NCBI GenBank assembly: GCA_017548425.1
Contig: JAFZAB010000164.1
Coordinates: forward strand, 1-62,145
DNA length: 62,145 nucleotides
Reading direction: 5' to 3'
Source of the DNA: Victivallales bacterium
GTDB lineage: Bacteria; Verrucomicrobiota; Lentisphaeria; Oligosphaerales; Oligosphaeraceae
Shown here: piece by piece, positions 44,302 through 52,186 of the stretch
Position numbering within the stretch: position 1 is the first letter of the stretch
Layout of the letters: each line of letters begins with the position of its first letter
The notes under the pieces: model-generated
The model's input: only the letters and a program-made list of their open reading frames with translations
What the model was told of the DNA's origin: nothing
Databases searched by the model: none
Program-made: the position numbers and the translations under genes

Positions 44302-45813
44302 ATGCGGAATCATATCTTCAGCTTCTTGACATTCGTTGTCGTCGTGGGCTTTTTGACCGGCTGTTCCACGATTAAGAATTGCCATAGCCAAAAAGAGCCG
44401 ATGATGACCGCCTACATGATGGGCGACAATGCGCAGACGTTGTCGCTCGTCAACAAGAGGCTGAAGGAGCCCGCATGGTACAATTCGTCCGTCGTGAACA
44501 CGGGGGACGAAGTGGCCTGGCGGCTGGAGGCGGGCAGCCTCAATTTCAATCTCGGAAATTACCAGACGGCGATCGACCAATTTAAACAGGTCGAGCAGCT
44601 AATAGAAGATTACGATGACCGCGCGATGATCAGCCTCCGTGATTTGAGCACGGAGGCCGCGACAGCCGTCATGAATCTTAACGCGTTGCCGTATCGTGGC
44701 TTGTGCCGCGACCGCATCGCGTTGTCGATTTATAAGTCACTTGCCTATCTGGGCAATGGCAACGAAGATGCTTTCCGCGCACAATTGAATCGTCTCCGCA
44801 ACGAACAGAAACGCGTCAAGGATGACTATGACAAATATTTCGAAGCGGACAAGAAGCAGATGGACGAGACGCTGAAAAGCCATAAGGATGTGGCCAAGAA
44901 GGTGAAAGAAAGCGCCACGCCCGATGCGATGGCGGAAAGCGACCAGAATCCGCAGTTCGCCGTCGGCTGGAATGAAGCGAAGGCCATTGGCGACAAAGGT
45001 TACGGCGATTTCATGAATCCCGCCGCGATTTTCCTGTCCGGCCTGGGCTCCGTGCGAGATGGGAATTTCGACAATGCGCGGATTGATTTTGAACGCCTCT
45101 GCAAGGCGATGCCGAACAATCCGCTCTTCAAACGGTATTATGTGACGAGCCTTGTGAAAGCGGGGCGGGAGATTCCATCCCAATATGCGGGCGTCAAGCC
45201 GTTTGAATATCCGCTGGACCATGATTGCGTCTATGTGATTGTCGCGCATGGCCGGTCGGCGGCTTTCAGGCAGATCGCCATTTACTTCCCGATCATGTTC
45301 GCTTTCCCTGTCTGCGAATATTATCCTTCGCCGTTCAGTTTGATCACGGTCGGGGCGGACGGGCAGGCCCATCAGGCAGTTCCGTTGGCGGATATGGATG
45401 CCATCCATTCGCAGGAATTCACGACGCGTCTTCCCGCGTTGATCATCCGTACCATTACGAGCACGCTTATCAAGGAAGCGGCGTATTTTGCTGCCAAAGA
45501 ATCGCTTAGCAATTCAGACCTGCCGCCGGAACGGAAGCATGCGGCGGAATTGGCTATGACGGTTGGCGGAACAGCCTATCGTATCGCCATGAACACGGCG
45601 GACACGCGATCGTGGGAAATCCTGCCGAAAGAATTCCTGCTGACGCAGTTCCCGATGCCGCAGAATCGTACGCTGACCATTCAGTTGACAGGGCAGGTCC
45701 AGCAGAATCTGACTGTCGATATTCCCGCTGACAGCCGTAGCGCGATTCTCTACATCAACGCGCCTAGTCCGTATAATGTTTCCTGCCAAGTACTTCCCAT
45801 CAAATCGAAATAA
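44302..45813 (+). CDS. COG3014-type lipoprotein with TPR-like repeats
   Basis: A 503-residue lipoprotein with a clear lipobox (FLTGC at Cys 21). The N-terminal half is helical with TPR-like spacing (LEAGSLNFNLGNYQTAIDQF, GRLxxALSIYKSLAYLGNGNED, DNARIDFERLC). The C-terminal half has beta strands with VAHGRSAAF, FEYYPSPFSLI-like stretches, PALIIRTITSTLIKEA and the STRSWEILP region. It resembles the uncharacterised COG3014 family, which in Vibrio and related genomes is encoded next to YcfL and LpoB; that is recalled knowledge. The two downstream genes here are YcfL and LpoB, so the neighbourhood supports the call. Function is unknown but probably concerns the outer-membrane/peptidoglycan interface. 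Confidence 0.75.
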   Translation: MRNHIFSFLTFVVVVGFLTGCSTIKNCHSQKEPMMTAYMMGDNAQTLSLVNKRLKEPAWYNSSVVNTGDEVAWRLEAGSLNFNLGNYQTAIDQFKQVEQLIEDYDDRAMISLRDLSTEAATAVMNLNALPYRGLCRDRIALSIYKSLAYLGNGNEDAFRAQLNRLRNEQKRVKDDYDKYFEADKKQMDETLKSHKDVAKKVKESATPDAMAESDQNPQFAVGWNEAKAIGDKGYGDFMNPAAIFLSGLGSVRDGNFDNARIDFERLCKAMPNNPLFKRYYVTSLVKAGREIPSQYAGVKPFEYPLDHDCVYVIVAHGRSAAFRQIAIYFPIMFAFPVCEYYPSPFSLITVGADGQAHQAVPLADMDAIHSQEFTTRLPALIIRTITSTLIKEAAYFAAKESLSNSDLPPERKHAAELAMTVGGTAYRIAMNTADTRSWEILPKEFLLTQFPMPQNRTLTIQLTGQVQQNLTVDIPADSRSAILYINAPSPYNVSCQVLPIKSK

Positions 45814-45825
45814 GGAGTGGATGAA

Positions 45826-46242
45826 ATGAAAAAGTTGTCGTTGTTTGTTTTATGCGCCTTGGTCGGCCTTCTGGCCGGTTGCCGCCATAGCATGAATTCC
45901 ATTGAAAACGCGGAGAAGGCGGGCGTTGTCCATCCGATAACGGACATGCGTTTTGTCATGGACGAAACGCTGGCGAAGCATGTGGCGTTGTTGCAGGTCG
46001 ATACGGCCCGCAACGCCAACAATCTGCTGGAAGTACAGTTGGAGGCCGCCAACTACATCCATAAAGCCGCTAAAATCAAATACCAGTTCACATGGTTCAA
46101 CGCGCAGGGCATGCAGGTCAAAACAGTCACGTCCGATTGGGAGAAAGCGACGTTGCTGCCCGGCCAGAAGCTGTTCATCCGCCGCGTCGCGCCGCAACCG
46201 GATTGCGCGGACTTCAAGATCAATTTGATTTACGACAAATAA
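45826..46242 (+). CDS. ycfL: YcfL/DUF1425-family lipoprotein
   Basis: A protein of about 138 residues with lipobox LLAGC (Cys 19). The mature part fits YcfL: MRFVMDETLAKHVALLQVDTARNANNLLEVQLEAANYIHKAAKIKYQFTWFNAQG is the DUF1425 beta-sandwich. The start is ATG 45826, as GGAG lies 8 bp upstream; an upstream GTG is in frame but badly placed. The stop precedes the lpoB start by 33 bp. YcfL is encoded beside lpoB in enterobacteria, which supports the assignment. Confidence 0.85.
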   Translation: MKKLSLFVLCALVGLLAGCRHSMNSIENAEKAGVVHPITDMRFVMDETLAKHVALLQVDTARNANNLLEVQLEAANYIHKAAKIKYQFTWFNAQGMQVKTVTSDWEKATLLPGQKLFIRRVAPQPDCADFKINLIYDK

Positions 46243-46275
46243 TTCATACCATAAATGAAAACACGGAGAAAAATC

Positions 46276-46917
46276 ATGAAGAAAGCGCTTCTTTTTGCAG
46301 GCATCGCCGCGATTGTTTTGCTGAGCGGCTGCACGACCACCACGACCACCATCTATGATCCCGCCACGCAGCAGACGAATTTGCGGCAGCGCGGCAACGT
46401 CTCCGCTGAAGAGTTCCGCCTCGTCGCCAAGGAGGCGATCAACGGCGCGTTGACGAATCCGAAATTCATGAATTTCCTGGCGGCGTACAAAGCGGAAATG
46501 CAGAATCCGAACGCGATTCCCGTCATGAAACTGACGAAAGTCAAAAACGATACGGATGATCCGGATCTGAAGATCGGCGAACTGACGGATCTGCTCAGCG
46601 AAGCATTGCTGAATTCTGGCATCGTTGATGTGACCATTGCCGAAGGCGCGGATTTGCAGACGGCCATCGCCGCCTCCCGCAACATGGAAATGGATCCGAA
46701 TTTCAATCAGGCGACCGTCGCCAAGCGCGGCACGTTGACCGCCGCCCGCATCGTCCTTTGCCCGAAGGTCATTTCCAGCGAAGTGCAGGATGGCCGCACA
46801 CGGGCCGTCGTCCGCACGTTTGTTTTGGAAATGGGCGACATCAAGACTGGCCTGCTGATGTGGAAGTTCACGAAGCAGCTCGGCTTCATGAAAAAGCACG
46901 GCGTGATTGGATATTGA
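46276..46917 (+). CDS. lpoB: Penicillin-binding protein activator LpoB
   Basis: A protein of about 213 residues with lipobox LLSGC (Cys 19), followed by a Thr/Asn-rich linker (TTTTTTIYDPATQQTN). The C-terminal LpoB/CsgG-like alpha/beta domain has NPNAIPVMKLTKVKNDT, LKIGELTDLLSEALLNSG, ARIVLCPKVISSEVQDGR and GLLMWKFTKQLGF. LpoB is an outer-membrane lipoprotein that reaches through the periplasm and stimulates PBP1b. The start is ATG 46276, 7 bp after GGAG; an ATG at 46255 lies before that site. A strong terminator follows, which ends the operon. Confidence 0.85.
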   Translation: MKKALLFAGIAAIVLLSGCTTTTTTIYDPATQQTNLRQRGNVSAEEFRLVAKEAINGALTNPKFMNFLAAYKAEMQNPNAIPVMKLTKVKNDTDDPDLKIGELTDLLSEALLNSGIVDVTIAEGADLQTAIAASRNMEMDPNFNQATVAKRGTLTAARIVLCPKVISSEVQDGRTRAVVRTFVLEMGDIKTGLLMWKFTKQLGFMKKHGVIGY

Positions 46918-46946
46918 TTGAATTGACGTAACTTGTGATTTTTAGG

Positions 46947-46990
46947 AAAAGGCTGTTGCAAAACCTGAAATGGTATGCAACAGCCTTTTT
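46947..46990 (+). terminator. Terminator after lpoB
   Basis: AAAAGGCTGTTGCA (46947-46960) pairs with TGCAACAGCCTTTT (46976-46989), with a 15-base loop and a T-run. It closes the CsgG/LpoB operon just before the first composite repeat. Confidence 0.9.
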
Positions 46991-46993
46991 GGG

Positions 46994-47111
46994 GCTTATG
47001 GCCTATGGCTTATGGCTTATGGTCTTCTGGAAGCTCTAGAAGCTCTGGAAGTTCTAGAAAGCAAAAGCCTTAAGCCATTGGCCATGAGCCATTAGCGCCG
47101 CCGAAGGCGGC
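46994..47111 (+). repeat. Composite palindromic repeat, copy 1
   Basis: The order is GCTTATGGCCTATGGC and CTTATGG units, four 9-bp units of the form TCTRGAAGN (TCTGGAAGC, TCTAGAAGC and so on), an AAAGCCTTAAGCCATTGGCCAT segment complementary to the start, and a terminal GCCGCC-GAA-GGCGGC hairpin (47097-47111). The second copy at 49354-49474 has the same order and orientation. Confidence 0.88.
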
Positions 47112-47137
47112 TCAGCGGCGGGACACACACTTCTGCA

Positions 47138-48121
47138 TCAAGCATGTTTGCCATTGATTGATGCCTCAAGACTTTTTAGGTCTGCAAGTATTTTATTCCA
47201 TGCAGGATAGACACCATAAATCATTTCTTGCATGCTGTCATAATCATTCAGAAGAGGCATACGGCTATGTTCCGCAGGCATCAGTTGGATTGTGCCTGGT
47301 GATGCCAAATCATATCGCGCCCATGCACGCGGATAGAATTTTCGCTTGAAATCCACAACTTGACGCAAAAGTTCCGTATTTTCCAAGGCCTGTTGACACA
47401 TGGAAGAGCAGGACATCATGAAGAGGTCGTAATAATGACGGGAGAAACGGGATGGCACTGAGAGATTTTCTGGGCGAAAATGTTCTTGATGTAGAATCGT
47501 AACTTTTTCCCAGAACGTACGTTCTGCAAGAATAGTCGGGACGCCGAATGACTGGATACCCAATTGAGGAAAAGCCTCACCAACATATGGGATGATGGGA
47601 AAGACATCGTGTGGAACCCATGATGCCAAAGGCCCGATTTCAAGCTTCACGCGTGGCAGGATGTAACCAGTTGCTTTTTCATGCGGATATTCAATCCAGA
47701 TGATATGTCCATCATCTTTATCTGCCGTTACTTGGCATTCTCCGTCAAAGACCATGGCAATCTGCTCTTTCAGTTGATGGCTGATGTAGTCCGCAGACTC
47801 CTCTTGAATACGTTTGTTGAATTTGTCCTGCTGTGCGTTTGATCGGCTTTGCATCGGATCTTCCTGCGTGACCAGCCGCCAGTCCAAAATCAAATCAACG
47901 TCTTCCGAGAAGCGTTCAATCAGATGAAACGCCTTGGAAAGGGATGTCCCGCCTTTGAAGCGCAGAATCCTGTACAATTGTGGATTCCCAAAGATTCGCG
48001 ATAACGACCAGCATACCCAGAAGTCCTTTTCGATTATATCGAATGGTATGTTTTTCAATCGGGAACACCGAATGAATAAAGTCATTCTCTCTTCAGCGTT
48101 GCTTTCAATAAGTCTTCTCAT
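47138..48121 (-). CDS. abiEii: AbiEii-type nucleotidyltransferase toxin
   Basis: A protein of about 327 residues of the PF08843 family. Marker stretches are FDIIEKDFWVCWSLSRIF, the nucleotidyltransferase core FKGGTSLSKAFHLIERFSEDVDLILDW (G-G-T-S and the D-x-D pair), and LPRVKLEIGPLASW. The toxin of type IV AbiE systems transfers nucleotides to tRNA or similar acceptors. The ATG overlaps the stop of the antitoxin gene (ATGA), and GGGAG sits 6 bp upstream; an ATG 21 bp earlier lacks a site. It lies inside an island bounded by two composite repeats. Confidence 0.9.
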   Translation of the reverse strand: MRRLIESNAEERMTLFIRCSRLKNIPFDIIEKDFWVCWSLSRIFGNPQLYRILRFKGGTSLSKAFHLIERFSEDVDLILDWRLVTQEDPMQSRSNAQQDKFNKRIQEESADYISHQLKEQIAMVFDGECQVTADKDDGHIIWIEYPHEKATGYILPRVKLEIGPLASWVPHDVFPIIPYVGEAFPQLGIQSFGVPTILAERTFWEKVTILHQEHFRPENLSVPSRFSRHYYDLFMMSCSSMCQQALENTELLRQVVDFKRKFYPRAWARYDLASPGTIQLMPAEHSRMPLLNDYDSMQEMIYGVYPAWNKILADLKSLEASINGKHA

Positions 48122-48732
48122 ATTGATCTCCCTTGTGTGCAAATATTTCGCACTTTCTCCACTATCCAGATCGGTGCTGCGGAAATATCTTCAAATATCT
48201 TTTCCCACGTTTCTAGTGGAAATCTCTTAGCGAGGCGGGCGGTATTTTTATCCGTCATTTGCCTTTCTCCAAAAGCCATTAGGCCTTGCACCACTATCAG
48301 ACTTTCCTCATGCTTGAATGTCATCCAACGCTTGCTGGTATGTCGGAATTGCAGTTCACAGTTTTCCACATTGTATTTACGATTGGGCCCGTCGGAAATA
48401 TAAATGGTTCTTCCGGGAATCTGCGTGGACAGGCCTAGATTGTTCAATGCGGCTTCACCGCTCGGACAAATTTTCCATTGGAATTTTCTGGCAATCGCAT
48501 AAGCCAATGAATCCAAATCAGTAGCAACTTCACATTGTAGAAGTTCACTGTATCTCGGATATTCATAAATGCCTGGGATGACACGTCGAATGAAGCCTTC
48601 CACTGTTAGCCGGACAAAGCTCTCATCTATTTCATGCCGATGAAAATAGACAAGAAAATCATTGGCGCACCATAGTTTGCCGCGTCCGCCTTGTTCGATT
48701 CTGTCTTGAATTTTCTTCTTTGTGGAAATCAT
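48118..48732 (-). CDS. abiEi: AbiEi-like antitoxin (DUF6088-type)
   Basis: A 204-residue protein. An N-terminal winged-helix region (KIQDRIEQGGRGKLWCANDF, FVRLTVEGFIRRVIPGIYEYP) is typical of the AbiEi antitoxin DNA-binding part, which represses the promoter. The remainder matches DUF6088 (ICPSGEAALNNLGLSTQIP, RHTSKRWM). It is the upstream gene of the pair, with a 4-base ATGA overlap with the toxin. The gene and its leader are AT-rich compared with the surroundings. It neutralises the AbiEii toxin without direct toxin modification in known systems. Confidence 0.85.
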   Translation of the reverse strand: MISTKKKIQDRIEQGGRGKLWCANDFLVYFHRHEIDESFVRLTVEGFIRRVIPGIYEYPRYSELLQCEVATDLDSLAYAIARKFQWKICPSGEAALNNLGLSTQIPGRTIYISDGPNRKYNVENCELQFRHTSKRWMTFKHEESLIVVQGLMAFGERQMTDKNTARLAKRFPLETWEKIFEDISAAPIWIVEKVRNICTQGRSI

Positions 48733-49079
48733 TTTGCCATGCTCCTCTTAATAATGATAGAAAAATATAGCCTAATTTCTATCAAAATCAAATTCCAAAT
48801 AGAAAATATGGAGCTTTTAGAACAAAAAAAATCAATAAGTAATATACAATATCTATATTGAAAAGAAAATAAAATAAGTCTTTTTCAAGAAAGTGGCGGC
48901 GGCTGGTGTGGCTGAAGCGTCTCGCTTTCGCATGGTATGCCGCTGGCACACCCTCGCAGGCATTCGCCCGCGTGCGACGGCGGGGCGCCGCCGCCACACT
49001 CCACACGCAGGCGGGACGCACCGCGGGACCTCCACAAAAATCCTTTTTTCTGTTTGCAATCCTTGAAACGGCCATCGCC
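48733..49079. other. AT-rich leader followed by a GC-rich inverted-repeat element
   Basis: The first 150 bp, the probable abiE promoter region, are very AT-rich and hold no gene. They are followed abruptly by a GC-rich segment described separately at 48893-48997, and then by a short remnant joining the surface-protein fragment. No intact gene is supported here. Confidence 0.5.
48893..48997. repeat. 105-bp GC-rich element with perfect 11-bp terminal inverted repeats
   Basis: GTGGCGGCGGC (48893-48903) is the exact reverse complement of GCCGCCGCCAC (48987-48997). The interior is GC-rich and frame-open in several frames without matching a protein family. It could be a small palindromic repeat or MITE-like unit. 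Confidence 0.5.
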
Positions 49080-49337
49080 GTAAGGGTGACGGCGACGTAC
49101 AAGGCCAAGGCACCGCAGGAATTCACGGTGACGGTCGAGAACGGCGTCGCCGACAAGGCGACGGCCGCCAAGGGCGAGACTGTCACGATCACGGCGGCGG
49201 AGCCGCCTGCGAAGAAGCAGTTCTACAAGTGGACGTGCATCGGCCTCACGTTTGAAGACGCGAACGTCGTGCAGACGACGTTCGTCATGCCGAAGAAGTC
49301 CGTCTGGGTGAAGGCGAATTACACGGCTGCGCCGTAA
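49080..49337 (+). pseudogene. C-terminal remnant of an InlB B-repeat-type surface protein
   Basis: About 85 residues end in a stop. VRVTATYKAK closes one repeat, and a second beta repeat follows (TVTVENGVADKATAAKGETVTITA, FYKWTCIGLTF, TFVMPKKSVWVKANYT). This pattern (VxVxxG, GxxVTIxA, FxxW, FxMP...VxANY) is the divergent InlB B-repeat of bacterial surface adhesins. No start, signal peptide or upstream repeats exist, and the upstream DNA belongs to the GC-rich element, so this is the broken end of a once larger gene. Its GC-rich codon use differs from the neighbouring abiE genes. Confidence 0.65.
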
Positions 49338-49353
49338 ATCACGATCCGCGTGA

Positions 49354-49474
49354 TGCTTATGGCTTATGGCTTATGGTTTTCTGGAAGCTCTAGAAGATCT
49401 AGAAGATCTAGAAGATCTAGAAAGCGAAAGCCTTAAGCCATTGGCCATAGGCCATAAGCGCCGCCGCAGGCGGC
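49354..49474 (+). repeat. Composite palindromic repeat, copy 2
   Basis: Same order as 46994-47111: three GCTTATGG-type units, five TCTRGAAGN 9-mers (from about 49380 to 49424, so one more than copy 1), a palindromic GCCATTGGCCATAGGCCATAAGC segment, and GCCGCC-GCA-GGCGGC (49460-49474). It ends at the stop codon of the next gene. The two copies are direct repeats 2.36 kb apart. Confidence 0.88.
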
Positions 49475-52152
49475 TACAATCTCCACTCCAGCACGCCTTT
49501 GCCTTGGATGTTGGCGATGAAGGCGTTGTGTTCGGGGAGCCAGTTGATTGAAATGGCTTTGCCCTGCCAGAGGACTTCGGACGGCTTGGCGGAAACTCCT
49601 GTTATCAGCACATCCGTCGGTTTGGCGGGCCATAAATCCAACGTCGCGGAAGAATCGGAAGTGGCTTTGATATCGCCCAATGCGTGAATGAAACGGCCTA
49701 TTTTCAACATCTTGACGTTGATGATCGGCGTTTCGTTGTAGGCCTGCGGCATGAACAGCTGGATCGTGCCCGGATTGATGGACGGACCGCCTTTCATGGC
49801 TGCTTTAAGGATGTAGGAATCAGGGAGAAGGCCAATCAGTTCGGGGCTGTCGCCGTCGCGTTGCTGATAGGTGAACTGCAGGCCGGTCATCGTGATGCCG
49901 GCGGCGATTCTGTCCCAGATGGTGCGTTTGGCGGAATCGTCAAGAATGTCCATGTATTCGTAAAGGGCGTTACGATAGACGGCTCCGCACCACTGGACGG
50001 GAAGGCCGATCCAGTTGGCCGCCGTCCAGAACGTCGCTCCGAGCACGGCGATCGTGCTGTACAAGCCTTTGGGATTCAAATGTTCAACGGGATTGACGAG
50101 ATAGACGAACGGAACGCCTGTCAGCGCCCAATATTCGGCCTCTTTCAGATATTTGGCGTCGCCTGAAATCTTGTAGGCGTTGACGGCGAGGACGAGCATG
50201 TAGGCGGATCCGAGAATGTCGGGAGTATGCAACGGAATCTCCCACGTCTGGGCACCACGCGGAACATCGTTGCGATAGCAGGAGAAGATACGGTCGATTG
50301 TTTTCAGATATTTTTCACGAATCGACGGATTGGCGGAGGCGAGCACGAATTTGGCGGAACCCATGACGCTAGTGGCCGTCAGGCCATTGGCGTGGTCCGC
50401 CCAATGCGTCGTGCCGTAGTTTAATTTGATGTCCGATGGTGCGGGACGGAAGGGATAGCTGCCGTCCCAACGAAGCCTGTCGAGATTATGATTGGCGTGG
50501 ACGACGACGGCCTTCAGCCAGTCTTCGCAGACGCCTTGATAGAGGAAGCTGAAGAGATTGTGGTAGTTATGGGAGATGCTGCTGCCGAAGTCTTTGGGCT
50601 GAAGAGTCGGAAGCGTCTGAGCAATGCAATCTTGAAGACGTTTCGCAAGTTCTTTGTCAGTCGTCTTTTGCGCGATATAATCCATGAGGACGATTGGATC
50701 GAAGGCTTGTCTAGGCGGGTGGTGATCGCTCTTGGTGTGGGCATGCCGCCATTGGTTTCCTTCGCGGACGACGGAATCCAGCCAACCATGAGCAAGCATG
50801 GACAAAGCGCCTTGGAAACCGTCTTCATAGACGGGCGGCGGCGGAAGCGGATTGCGCTCCATGTAGTCCGTGATGGCGGAGGCTACGGTGTCGTCATTGT
50901 CGCCGACGGCAATCGTCGCTTCCAGTTTCATGGGAATGTTTTTATCTATAGGAATGGCGTGATAAACGCGGAAATCATTTTCAATTCTTTCCTGCCGCGG
51001 GCCGGGCGACCAGAGGGCGAATAGATGCGCGTTGGTGTGGAACTGACGGTCGGGAGAATCGAAAATGGTCGTGGGAAACTTGTCGTATTCCCATGAAAGC
51101 GAGAGCCAATGCTTTTTGTGGGAGATCGCCATGAGCGGAAAACAGAGTTTATAGTCATCGACCATACGGCGGTTTGCTTTCTGGGGGGCGAAATCCTTGG
51201 TGTCTGACGACGGTTCATCGACAAGATATTCGACGCCCGCCAACAGGCCCTGCGTCTTATGCGAACCGAATGATCCAAGCCCCGGAAATAGCGTGATCCA
51301 AGGCATTTGGACGATTTGGCGGTCTTCCGTCACACGAATGGACGTCGTGATATTGACAGCATTACCGTAGGCGGCCATGAATGTGCGGACGGCCGTCCAT
51401 TCCGCACCGCCGCTGTCTTTGAAAATGGCGGTGGCGGTCATGGAGGAAGCGGTTCGGGAGATGGTCGTGACGGCGTCTTCGGCGAGATTGAAGATTTCCG
51501 TTTTGCCGTTGACGATACATGCGAACAGCGGTCGATCATGGGCGGAGGCAAATGGAACACGATTGTTTTCAATGACATAGGCATCCCATTTGTCTGGAGC
51601 GTGGCGGATGGTCAGCTTGCCGGAAGACAGGACGGCGGCATCATCGCCGACGACAATCGGGGAGGGCGTGATGTCGAATTGCGGCTTGAAAAGCGTCGGC
51701 ATGGGGATCGCCTTGATGGTGGCGACGGTGATTTCGCCGTCGTACATGCATGGATCGATACGTAGGCGAGAATCATCGGTAAGTCGCGGGATGATAACGC
51801 GTTTGGTGACCCATTCATTGCGGCCGTCATTGGTGAATCCCGTCTGGCGGACAGGCGTGAAACTGGGGCCGTAGAAGATTGAGATGCTCTTGCCAGTTCC
51901 TTTGAAACGGAATTCAAGGATGAGTTGCTCATAGTCGCCGTCGGGCAGTTTGGGAATGACCGGGCCTTCAATCCACGGGTCTTCACGGCTGGAACTGACG
52001 GCGTGGAGGCCTTCATCCGTTGGCGTGACGGAGGCGATGTCATGGTTGCCAAACCATCCGCAAGTGTTTTTGTTGCGGAAATCGAAGAGCATGGTTTCCT
52101 GCGCATGGATGAAAACGGCAAGGAGGATGAAAGTCGCGGCCAGTTGTCTCAT
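49474..52152 (-). CDS. Secreted large protein, likely (alpha/alpha)-toroid glycan-active enzyme
   Basis: An 892-residue protein with a signal peptide (MRQLAATFILLAVFIHA). Residues 20-150 resemble a carbohydrate-binding sandwich (MLFDFRNKNTCGWFGNH). Residues 170-420 are beta-rich (hydrolase-like N-domain). The remaining 450 residues are helical, with histidine/aspartate-bearing stretches (SHNYHNLFSFLYQGV, THWADHANGLTATSVMG, PLHTPDILGSAYMLVLAVNAYK) suggestive of an alpha/alpha-barrel enzyme. I do not recognise the exact GH or lyase family. The gene's stop coincides with the end of the repeat. It is followed by the Trk genes on the same strand. Confidence 0.6.
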   Translation of the reverse strand: MRQLAATFILLAVFIHAQETMLFDFRNKNTCGWFGNHDIASVTPTDEGLHAVSSSREDPWIEGPVIPKLPDGDYEQLILEFRFKGTGKSISIFYGPSFTPVRQTGFTNDGRNEWVTKRVIIPRLTDDSRLRIDPCMYDGEITVATIKAIPMPTLFKPQFDITPSPIVVGDDAAVLSSGKLTIRHAPDKWDAYVIENNRVPFASAHDRPLFACIVNGKTEIFNLAEDAVTTISRTASSMTATAIFKDSGGAEWTAVRTFMAAYGNAVNITTSIRVTEDRQIVQMPWITLFPGLGSFGSHKTQGLLAGVEYLVDEPSSDTKDFAPQKANRRMVDDYKLCFPLMAISHKKHWLSLSWEYDKFPTTIFDSPDRQFHTNAHLFALWSPGPRQERIENDFRVYHAIPIDKNIPMKLEATIAVGDNDDTVASAITDYMERNPLPPPPVYEDGFQGALSMLAHGWLDSVVREGNQWRHAHTKSDHHPPRQAFDPIVLMDYIAQKTTDKELAKRLQDCIAQTLPTLQPKDFGSSISHNYHNLFSFLYQGVCEDWLKAVVVHANHNLDRLRWDGSYPFRPAPSDIKLNYGTTHWADHANGLTATSVMGSAKFVLASANPSIREKYLKTIDRIFSCYRNDVPRGAQTWEIPLHTPDILGSAYMLVLAVNAYKISGDAKYLKEAEYWALTGVPFVYLVNPVEHLNPKGLYSTIAVLGATFWTAANWIGLPVQWCGAVYRNALYEYMDILDDSAKRTIWDRIAAGITMTGLQFTYQQRDGDSPELIGLLPDSYILKAAMKGGPSINPGTIQLFMPQAYNETPIINVKMLKIGRFIHALGDIKATSDSSATLDLWPAKPTDVLITGVSAKPSEVLWQGKAISINWLPEHNAFIANIQGKGVLEWRL

Positions 52153-52186
52153 GTTGCATTCTCCTTTATGATAAGGATTTGCTCAA

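Noticed and set aside
48788-49192. A minus-strand frame of 134 codons across the GC-rich element
   Set aside because: It has no start signal and crosses both the inverted-repeat element and the adhesin remnant. It has the look of an open frame created by GC-rich sequence.
49366-49551. A short frame reading LEDLEDLED
   Set aside because: It translates the 9-bp TCTRGAAGN repeat and is a product of repeat structure, not a gene.
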